Shown: positions 1-5,937 of the stretch, one piece after another | How the letters are laid out: the number at the start of each line of letters is the position of its first letter | Numbering within the stretch: the stretch's first letter is position 1 | From: Selenomonadaceae bacterium | Lineage (GTDB): Bacteria > Bacillota > Negativicutes > Selenomonadales > Selenomonadaceae | Assembly: GCA_017453765.1 (NCBI GenBank) | Contig: JAFTEG010000168.1 | Location: forward strand, 1 to 20,596 | Direction of reading: 5' to 3' | Length of the DNA: 20,596 nt | The notes under the pieces: generated by a model | Database searches by the model: none | Told to the model about the DNA's origin: nothing | Seen by the model: only the letters and a program-made list of their open reading frames with translations | Translations under genes and position numbers: made by a program

Positions 1-22
1 AAAATACGGGATATTTATCCCG
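1..22 (-). terminator. Probable rho-independent terminator of the RiPP cassette
   Basis: An inverted repeat, CGGGAT/ATCCCG (7-12 and 17-22) with a 4-nt loop, is followed on the minus strand by TATTTT at 6-1. It lies about 60 nt beyond the stop codon of the radical SAM gene, where an intrinsic terminator would be expected. The stem is short and the T tract is broken and touches the window edge, so it could also serve a gene arriving from the left. Confidence 0.4.
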
Positions 23-79
23 CAAGAAATTCTCAAACTTTCAATTCCGCTCATCAACCGAACTTGTCTCTATGCTGAT

Positions 80-1483
80 TCAAGCGCCAATTCGTTTCAG
101 ATTAAATCTATCGCAAATCTCAATTATTTTGTTGTAGTAGCCGCCTTTGAAAAATGTGCAGGTAGATTTATCTACGCCCAATAAGTTGCCGTCGCGATTT
201 TCAGTCATTGCCGTAGCCCGACAGCCGCCCGCGCAACGGTTTTTATATTCGCAAGTCGCACATTGAGGATTAGCCTTGAAATAATCTCTTAGCCGCGTGC
301 TTACAAAATCCATGTACGCCTTGTCAACAAGCAACTCACTCAATTTTTTATCGGTTATTCGTGAAAAAAGTGTTTTGTTGTTTTCATCAAAACATATTAT
401 CGGACACGGCATAAGGTAGCCGTCAAAGTCTAGGTGCATAATGTTTCGCATATGCCCGCATACGCAATAATTTTCACTCGGAATACCTTCCGGCATTTTT
501 GAAAGGGGAATTTTATATTCAGACGTGTTACGACTCTCAAACATTGATACCAAGTTAATGGGAATCGGTGCGCCGTCCTCAATATATTGCGGAATGTATT
601 CCAAACAGAAATTGAAAAGCTCTTCGTCAGACAAAACTTGATTTTTTATATTTTCGCATTCGCCTTCAAAAACAAGTGTCGCTACTCGTAACCGATTTAC
701 GCCCAGTTCAGCCAATTTATTTACCGTATCACGTAATGCAGACATATTGCCGTTGTAAGTGGTAAATGACACTATTACGGTCAAATTATTTTCACGCAAA
801 AGTTTAATGGCTCGCAACGTAAGCTTTTCCGCGCCGTCAACTCCGCGCAACCAATCGTGACCGCCGTTTACTCCGTCAAAACTGATTTGAAAACCCGGCT
901 TTAAGCCCCTTTTACTCAGCTCCGCGATAAATTTTTCGTTTATCAAAAATCCGTTGCTGTAAATCATTGAGATTTTTATATCAGCCGCCGTCAAGGCATC
1001 GACAATTTCCCAAAAATCTTTTCGTGTCAGCGCTTCTCCCCCGGTCAAAGAAACGATCCGTATTCCGCAGGAAGAAATCTCGTCTATGATTCGTCTGCAT
1101 TGCGAGGTTTCCGGCTCGGGAAGCGCCGCATGAGGGGCGGACATATAACAATGCCTGCATTTACAGTTACACTTGCCGGTTATCGACCAATGTATAGCGT
1201 CTAAAAAGCGATTTTCATAAAATTTATATTCTTGACCGTCTTCAAGCGTCGAAGAATTATTACCGGCGTCAACATAACCGTCCGCGCGCAATTCTTCCAT
1301 AATTTTGCGTTGCTCATCGCTAAACAAAATGCTTTCCGAATCAAATTGCCCGTTGCAAAATTTCAATACCGCGAATTTTTTCGGCGGCAAGAATTTAAAA
1401 TCTCTGGTATCACGATTTATTACGCCTGTAGGCAATAATTTCCAGCCGCGTAACATATATTCGCGCTTTAACGTGTAGTACAC
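80..1483 (-). CDS. Radical SAM/SPASM RiPP maturase
   Basis: This 467-residue protein is a radical SAM peptide-modifying enzyme, cytoplasmic, expected to install a radical-based crosslink on the adjacent Nif11-like precursor using S-adenosylmethionine. The CX3CX2C cluster motif is visible as CNCKCRHC (C105, C109, C112). A C-terminal SPASM-type cysteine region (about 340-450) includes CGHMRN, MPCPIIC, CATCEYKNRCAGGC and a last STC, enough for auxiliary Fe-S clusters. Residues about 10-75 precede the barrel and look like a PqqD-type peptide-recognition region, but that is weak. The start is GTG at 1483, with AGAGG 8 nt upstream. The precursor stop is 15 nt upstream, so the two genes are surely co-transcribed. 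The chemistry (thioether, C-C cyclophane or other) cannot be read from the enzyme sequence. The family call is firm; the product type is not. Confidence 0.9.
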   Translation of the reverse strand: MYYTLKREYMLRGWKLLPTGVINRDTRDFKFLPPKKFAVLKFCNGQFDSESILFSDEQRKIMEELRADGYVDAGNNSSTLEDGQEYKFYENRFLDAIHWSITGKCNCKCRHCYMSAPHAALPEPETSQCRRIIDEISSCGIRIVSLTGGEALTRKDFWEIVDALTAADIKISMIYSNGFLINEKFIAELSKRGLKPGFQISFDGVNGGHDWLRGVDGAEKLTLRAIKLLRENNLTVIVSFTTYNGNMSALRDTVNKLAELGVNRLRVATLVFEGECENIKNQVLSDEELFNFCLEYIPQYIEDGAPIPINLVSMFESRNTSEYKIPLSKMPEGIPSENYCVCGHMRNIMHLDFDGYLMPCPIICFDENNKTLFSRITDKKLSELLVDKAYMDFVSTRLRDYFKANPQCATCEYKNRCAGGCRATAMTENRDGNLLGVDKSTCTFFKGGYYNKIIEICDRFNLKRIGA

Positions 1484-1498
1484 AAATTTTACCTCTGA

Positions 1499-1792
1499 TT
1501 AGTAAATACTGGGATGCCCACCACAATTTCGCCAATCCGGTTTTTGTTTACCACCGGCGACAGCCTCAAGTTCCTCTTCCGAAAGATTTTCGCTGCCAAA
1601 AGCCTCTTCAAACTCTTCGAGCGTAAACTCAAAACCGGCTTGTGCCGCTACGGGAAGGAGAATCGCTTTAATTGCCGCGTCTCTGTCCGACTTATCGCCG
1701 GTGTACGCTTTCTGCGCGTCTTGAAGTTTTTTTACGAGTGCCGAATCGGTTTTAAGCTTTTCGACAAACGCCTTTGCTTTTTCTACGGACAT
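1499..1792 (-). CDS. Nif11-like leader RiPP precursor peptide
   Basis: The 97-residue peptide has a Nif11-type leader (residues 1-79) that is helical and acidic towards its end (LSEEELEAVAGG). It has a double-glycine cleavage site at G80-G81. The predicted core is KQKPDWRNCGGHPSIY (82-97). This layout matches the Nif11-like leader precursor family, in which a long nitrile-hydratase/Nif11-like leader carries a short variable core. The core has one Trp (W87), one Cys (C90), one His (H93) and a C-terminal Tyr (Y97), all possible targets of the radical SAM enzyme 15 nt downstream. The ATG at 1792 is supported by GAGGAG 10 nt upstream. No peptidase-transporter gene (PCAT type) for leader removal lies in this window; it may lie left of position 1 or elsewhere in the genome. 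The mature product is unknown. Confidence 0.88.
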   Translation of the reverse strand: MSVEKAKAFVEKLKTDSALVKKLQDAQKAYTGDKSDRDAAIKAILLPVAAQAGFEFTLEEFEEAFGSENLSEEELEAVAGGKQKPDWRNCGGHPSIY

Positions 1793-1828
1793 TTTGTTCC
1801 AGCTCCTCTTAATTTTATATTTTCAATT

Positions 1829-1857
1829 ATTATACGCATTAAGTCAAGAATTATTAA
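1829..1857 (-). promoter_or_regulatory. Candidate sigma-70 promoter of the RiPP cassette
   Basis: On the minus strand TTAATA (1857-1852) and a perfect TATAAT (1834-1829) are separated by exactly 17 nt. They sit 37-65 nt upstream of the precursor start, in AT-rich sequence after the end of the preceding gene. The -35 matches consensus at 4 of 6 positions. Predicted transcription starts near 1822. Confidence 0.42.
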
Positions 1858-1896
1858 TTACCGTTAAAATTTCCCTATGAAATATACTTTATTTTT

Positions 1897-2907
1897 TTAC
1901 TCCGGCAACTCATCAAACTCTTTCAGCGTTGTACCGTCCGCAAAATCAAGTTGCGTAATTTCAATGTGAATCGCACTCTTACGCAAGCCGTGACGCATAA
2001 CGTCCGCGTCCTCCCGCACGAATGGATTTAAAACCTTGTCAACATTAAAATCCTGCACGCCTTTTTTGCTATCCGTCACTTCGACTGAAAAAGGCGTCAA
2101 ACCTTCGCGCCCTTCCTTGCCGTCGATAATGACGTTGCCGCCAATTCGCGCAATGGGCTTTTCGGAATTTATTTCAGCACGAATTTTAAGTTTCAGCATT
2201 TTTGAAAAGCCGTACTCGTCACCTTCATGCACGGCGCCTTCAAAACCTTTAACCTTGACACTGCTGTCAATCTCTTCACGAATCGGCGCGTTAATGCTTT
2301 CCAACTTCTTTTTCATCGCACGTTCAAAGCTATTGTAATAATTTTCAAAACCCTTAGCATTGGTAATTTTCCACGCGTCACCGACTTTTTCAAGCGTGAC
2401 GTCAAGCATAAAATAAAAATTCAAACCGGCGTTGTAAAATTCCACTGCGGCATGAGTTTCGTTGCCTTCAGTCTTAGGCTTGGAAAAATTTTTTATCGTG
2501 CAGGAGGTAACGTCCGAGTCCTTGAAAAATTTCTGCGCGGGTGAAAGCGGCGGATTTAAAGTCACTTTGCCGGTTTTAACGTATTCGTCAACCGCAAGTT
2601 TAGCCGCGTCGATAAAGTCCGGCTTAAGGTTTTCATAAGCGGTTTTAAATTCCTGCGTCGAATAGGCAAGTACGTCAATCTTTGAATTAATCTGCGCGGT
2701 TAAAATTTCTTCTGCGGCGGAGTTTAAAACGGCGTCGACGTCAAGAATTTTATAAAACCTTTCGGCGTCATGCCTTTCAACACTTTGGCGCAGATTTTTC
2801 ATTGGATTTTTTGAAGTCTTATTGCTGCTTGTGAAGGCGATAACCGCGCCGATACCTATCGCGACGATTAAAAGCACGGGAATTAAAATCAGTAAAAGTT
2901 TTTTCAT
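1897..2907 (-). CDS. Membrane-anchored protein of unknown function
   Basis: I do not recognise a specific function. From ATG 2907 the 336-residue protein begins MKKLLLILIPVLL and continues with one hydrophobic segment (about residues 3-25, rich in Leu/Ile/Val/Ala). It then has a hydrophilic Thr/Ser/Asn/Lys linker and a soluble domain of roughly 300 residues, presumably outside the membrane. There is no lipobox Cys after the hydrophobic stretch, so a single-pass anchor or uncleaved signal is more likely than a lipoprotein. The early part (ERHDAERFYKILDVDAVL) is reminiscent of DUF2939-like or DUF4878-like extracytoplasmic domains, but I cannot confirm either. The reading frame extends to a TTG at 2922, but ATG 2907 is preferred because GGCAGG sits 7 nt upstream of it. 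The gene lies 76 nt after the desulfurase on the same strand. Confidence 0.75.
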   Translation of the reverse strand: MKKLLLILIPVLLIVAIGIGAVIAFTSSNKTSKNPMKNLRQSVERHDAERFYKILDVDAVLNSAAEEILTAQINSKIDVLAYSTQEFKTAYENLKPDFIDAAKLAVDEYVKTGKVTLNPPLSPAQKFFKDSDVTSCTIKNFSKPKTEGNETHAAVEFYNAGLNFYFMLDVTLEKVGDAWKITNAKGFENYYNSFERAMKKKLESINAPIREEIDSSVKVKGFEGAVHEGDEYGFSKMLKLKIRAEINSEKPIARIGGNVIIDGKEGREGLTPFSVEVTDSKKGVQDFNVDKVLNPFVREDADVMRHGLRKSAIHIEITQLDFADGTTLKEFDELPE

Positions 2908-2975
2908 CTGGTAACCTGCCAATTTAAATTTTAGCGGCTGTTAAACTTCATTAGACGCACTTAATGAGATTTAAT

Positions 2976-3001
2976 CAATGCACTTAAGCAATGCACTTAA
3001 T
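2976..3001. repeat. 13-bp tandem duplication over the desulfurase stop codon
   Basis: Two adjacent copies, CAATGCACTTAAG (2976-2988) and CAATGCACTTAAT (2989-3001), are identical at 12 of 13 positions. The stop codon of the desulfurase (2984-2986) lies inside the first copy. A further partial copy (GCACTTAATGA) is nearby at 2957-2967. Confidence 0.75.
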
Positions 3002-4132
3002 CAACTGCTTGCCGATAATCTCCGCGTCTTCATATGAATTTTCTCTGCCGAAAGTAATTCGTACCGTCCCGCGAATGTAATTCGGATTGACGGATAAAGC
3101 TTGAAGTACGTGAGAAATTTGTACTTGCCGCGAATTGCAAGCCGAGCCGGTTGACACGCAAATATTTTTCAAGTCAAGCCTATGCATAATCGTTTCACCG
3201 TCACCATTTTTAAATGACAAACTTAAGTGACCGGGCAGACGATTTTCACCGCCGTTTATTATGAAGTCGACGTTACTTTTTTTCAGCGTGTCGATTAAAA
3301 TTTTTGCGCAGTCAGAAGTTTTGGCGGCATTAATCTCAATGTCGCGGCAATTTTTTTCAAGCGCAAGAGCCATTGCCGCGACAGCCGGTACGTTTTCAGT
3401 TCCCGCACGCCGTGAAAATTCCTGCGCGCCGCCGTCAATGTACGGCAAAATTTTTAAACCTGCGCGAATGTAAATAAAGCCGATACCCTTTGGACCGTTG
3501 AACTTATGCGCGGAAGCGGAAAGCATATCGACGTTTAAATCTTTCACGTCAACCGGAATGTGACCGACCGCCTGAACTGCGTCCGTGTGAAAAATTTTTC
3601 CCGCCGCGTGAGAAATTTCTGCCAACGCTTTAACCGGTTGAATGGTACCGACTTCGTTATGGGCAAGCATCACGGAAATTATTTTTGTCTGAGGCAAAAT
3701 TTTTTCCTGCAACTCGGCAGGATTTACGGCGCCGCTTTTATCGACTGCCAACTTTGTCACGGTGCAACCTAATTTTTCCATAGCCGCGCAGGAATTTAAA
3801 ATCGCCTTATGCTCAACGGCAGAAGTAATTATATTCGGCTGTTCGCGCAGATTTGAAAGTACCTCCCGCAGATTTGAAAGTACCGCCGACTTTATAGCCC
3901 AGTTATCACTTTCCGTGCCGCAGGACGTAAAAATAATTTCATTCGGCGCGGCGTTAATGCAGGCGGCAATTTTTTCACGTGATTCGTGCAGAATTTTTTT
4001 TAGCGGTCGCGAAAGTTTGTAAGCCGCAGAAGGATTCGCATAAAGATTTTTCTGCAGGTCGAACATCAATTCCAATGCGTCAGCGTCAATCGGTGTAGTT
4101 GCCGCGTTGTCAGCGTAGATAATCTTATTCAA
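2984..4132 (-). CDS. Cysteine desulfurase, NifS/IscS family
   Basis: This PLP-dependent class-V aminotransferase-fold enzyme removes sulfur from cysteine and carries it as a persulfide for Fe-S cluster, tRNA or other thiolation. The 382-residue length is typical. Visible landmarks are the N-terminal YADNAATTP, the SCGTESDN and HNEVGT segments, the HTDAVQAVG motif, the PLP lysine in SASAHKFNGPKG, GGAQEFSRRAGTEN, and the catalytic cysteine in CVSTGSACNS near the C-terminus. Start is TTG at 4132 with AGGTG upstream. It follows a zinc-ribbon gene by 48 nt and lies downstream of the BREX-4 operon on the same strand, so it could act as a DndA-like sulfur donor for BrxP. It could equally be the cell's ordinary desulfurase; no scaffold (IscU/NifU) gene is visible. 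An in-frame heptapeptide duplication (VLSNLRE/VLSNLRE) occurs about residues 83-96. Confidence 0.93.
   Translation of the reverse strand: MNKIIYADNAATTPIDADALELMFDLQKNLYANPSAAYKLSRPLKKILHESREKIAACINAAPNEIIFTSCGTESDNWAIKSAVLSNLREVLSNLREQPNIITSAVEHKAILNSCAAMEKLGCTVTKLAVDKSGAVNPAELQEKILPQTKIISVMLAHNEVGTIQPVKALAEISHAAGKIFHTDAVQAVGHIPVDVKDLNVDMLSASAHKFNGPKGIGFIYIRAGLKILPYIDGGAQEFSRRAGTENVPAVAAMALALEKNCRDIEINAAKTSDCAKILIDTLKKSNVDFIINGGENRLPGHLSLSFKNGDGETIMHRLDLKNICVSTGSACNSRQVQISHVLQALSVNPNYIRGTVRITFGRENSYEDAEIIGKQLIKCIA
3846..3884. repeat. 21-bp in-frame tandem duplication inside the desulfurase gene
   Basis: The 18-mer CGCAGATTTGAAAGTACC occurs at 3846-3863 and again at 3867-3884, a 21-nt period. 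On the coding strand it produces SNLREVLSNLRE, so the frame is kept. It sits in a segment before the TSAVEHKA region and adds seven residues compared with a single-copy version. Confidence 0.85.
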
Positions 4133-4195
4133 AGAGTTTCACCTATTCAAAATTATTCAACCTTAGTCAAAGATTAAAACTTATTCAAAGAGTTT
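4125..4195. repeat. 15-bp repeat shared by a gene end and the next gene start
   Basis: TTATTCAAAGAGTTT occurs at 4125-4139 and 4181-4195, a 56-nt offset. The right copy encodes the last codons and stop of the zinc-ribbon gene (KLFE-stop). The left copy encodes the TTG start region of the desulfurase. The spacer holds further degenerate TTCAA units. Confidence 0.7.
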
Positions 4196-4387
4196 ACAGC
4201 CGCCATTTTTAAAATCCTCAATCTTATCCAAAATATCTTGCGGCTCGACTTCCAAAAAATTCGCCAAACAATCAATGCAATAAAAATTCTTAGACTTCGC
4301 GCCTAAGAGTTTTTTTGTTATGCCGACTTCATTTTTGGCAAGCGGACTCTTGCCGCAGGAAGTGCAGTGAAAAATTTTTTTTGCCAA
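4181..4387 (-). CDS. Small zinc-ribbon protein of unknown function
   Basis: The 68-residue protein has two CXXC knuckles: CTSC near residue 8 and CIDC near residue 37. These should bind one zinc or iron in a rubredoxin/zinc-ribbon fold. A C-terminal acidic helix follows (VEPQDILDKIEDFKNGGCKLFE). I cannot assign a role; similar short proteins occur in Firmicutes without characterised function. Start is TTG at 4387, chosen because TGAGGT lies 7 nt upstream and no ATG exists in frame. It is placed 98 nt after brxL and 48 nt before the cysteine desulfurase, on the same strand. A metal- or sulfur-handling partner of the desulfurase is possible but is inference. Confidence 0.8.
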   Translation of the reverse strand: MAKKIFHCTSCGKSPLAKNEVGITKKLLGAKSKNFYCIDCLANFLEVEPQDILDKIEDFKNGGCKLFE

Positions 4388-4391
4388 CTAA

Positions 4392-4450
4392 ATTACCTCA
4401 AGTTTTAAATCAGCTTAATTGCTATTACCTCGAATTTTAAATTAGATTAA
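4392..4450. repeat. Imperfect 27-bp duplication carrying a second ribosome-site-like motif
   Basis: The segments 4392-4418 and 4424-4450 match at 23 of 27 positions, with a 32-nt period. Each contains GAGGTAAT on the minus strand. Only the copy nearest the zinc-ribbon gene is placed to act as its ribosome-binding site. Confidence 0.65.
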
Positions 4451-4485
4451 ACGTCAAATCAATTCAAATTCAACATACTTTAAAT

Positions 4486-5925
4486 TCAAATGACTTCAAA
4501 TTTCGGAATATCCTTGCCTTTGTACTCGACATCAAGCAGGGCAAGCTGTTTTCTTATGGTGTCACGCATTTTGCAGGCGCGATCAAGACAATAAATTTTA
4601 AAAAGCTCCTTGTCAACGTCATCAGCGCTTTTAACGTGCGGAAAAAATAATTTCAAGTACGCCGTAGCAATTCGCTTAATCGCGGCAGTATCGCGCGTAT
4701 CGGCTCTTTCCGGCACTTTAACCAGCTTGTCGACAATCGCGCGGTAGCTGATATCTTCGCGCAGTTCGTGCAGGATTGAACAAAAATATTCAGAGTTCAG
4801 CGCCCAGCCGCAAACTTTCATATCGTCATTCATTCTCGGAATGTTCCAGCCCTTTATAAAGCCGTGAAAGCGTTCAATCAGCGCCGATTCGTGAAAAACC
4901 TGCGGCAGTTCGTAAAACATATTTTCAGCGCCGTCAGTGTCCATTATCGCCTTTGAAATGTTGCCGCTTAAAATTACGCCTGCATCGGCATTGTTGGAGT
5001 GGTTGCCGACCGTGTAGACGCCGTTTTCCAAAAATCCCTTCAACGCCGCGCGCATTTCGTCAGTATCCTTGAAAGAAATCGTCTGCACTTCGTCAAGCGT
5101 CACGAAGTCATTGTAGGCGACAAGACCTTCCTGCCGTTTTTGCATATCGTAAAACATCTTCGCACGGCTCATAATGCCGCCGCTTGAAAGCCAGCCGAAT
5201 CTGCTTACGCGACCGAAGACGTACGATTTACCGGTACCTTTCGGCGCAAGCTCAATTAAGTTCAATCGCTTTTCGACAAAAGGTAAAAGACGCGTCAACA
5301 TTGTAAGCTTTTCTTCTTCACGTTCATAACCTGCCGCGTTGTAGTCGATAGCACCGAGAAGAATTTTCAGCCATTCATCAAGTGAAAAATTTTTCCGCGC
5401 CTCTTTGTAAAAGTCAAGATTAATTTTGTAAGGACAGAAATTTTTAAACTTCATCAGGCGAATTTTGCCGGGAATTTTAGGTTTAGCGTCGTAGTCAGGC
5501 GGTCGGTAACCTAACTGAATCATTCCCCAAACTTCGTGCCCGCCGGTCAACTCATCTTTGCAACTTTGCCAAACGTGATCTTCAATCATTGTTTCTTTGG
5601 CGGAAAGTCCGAAATCCGGCAGTGAAAATGACACGGAGCCGTTAGCAATGTCAATTTCGATTGAAACTTTCGCCAAAAGTTTTACGTGTTCATTGTCCAT
5701 AACGATTCGACTTTTTATCGTTTTCCAATCGTCTTTTTTCGGAATGAACTGCCGCACGAAATTTGAAAGTTCCTCTGCATCAAACTTGCCGTCGTCATCT
5801 TCAAAGCGCCGTAAAAGCCAATCGCGCATAAATGAAGGCAGACTCAACGCGTTAAAAAAGTTATTGTTCTTTAAATCTTTGTAAACAATCATATCTGAAA
5901 AAATTTTTTTCAATTTATTTTCCAT
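4486..5925 (-). CDS. brxL: BREX AAA+ ATPase BrxL (short form)
   Basis: The 479-residue protein is the last BREX gene. BrxL proteins are ring-forming AAA+ ATPases that bind DNA and are needed for phage exclusion. Visible here: Walker A APKGTGKS (227-234), Walker B FVTLDE (about 274-279), a sensor-1-like LSGN (319-322), and a candidate arginine finger in ALIERFHGF (348-356). The N-terminal 200 residues contain PSFMRDWLL and IPKKDDWKTIKSRI, typical of the BrxL N-terminal region. Length is well below the roughly 680 residues of BREX-1 BrxL, so the Lon-protease-like C-terminal domain appears absent. The end looks natural, not truncated. The ATG at 5925 has CCGGAG 6 nt upstream and lies 12 nt after the pglZ stop. 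Confidence in the family is high; the details of its action in type 4 are not established by this sequence. Confidence 0.88.
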   Translation of the reverse strand: MENKLKKIFSDMIVYKDLKNNNFFNALSLPSFMRDWLLRRFEDDDGKFDAEELSNFVRQFIPKKDDWKTIKSRIVMDNEHVKLLAKVSIEIDIANGSVSFSLPDFGLSAKETMIEDHVWQSCKDELTGGHEVWGMIQLGYRPPDYDAKPKIPGKIRLMKFKNFCPYKINLDFYKEARKNFSLDEWLKILLGAIDYNAAGYEREEEKLTMLTRLLPFVEKRLNLIELAPKGTGKSYVFGRVSRFGWLSSGGIMSRAKMFYDMQKRQEGLVAYNDFVTLDEVQTISFKDTDEMRAALKGFLENGVYTVGNHSNNADAGVILSGNISKAIMDTDGAENMFYELPQVFHESALIERFHGFIKGWNIPRMNDDMKVCGWALNSEYFCSILHELREDISYRAIVDKLVKVPERADTRDTAAIKRIATAYLKLFFPHVKSADDVDKELFKIYCLDRACKMRDTIRKQLALLDVEYKGKDIPKFEVI

Positions 5926-5937
5926 GACTTACTCCGG

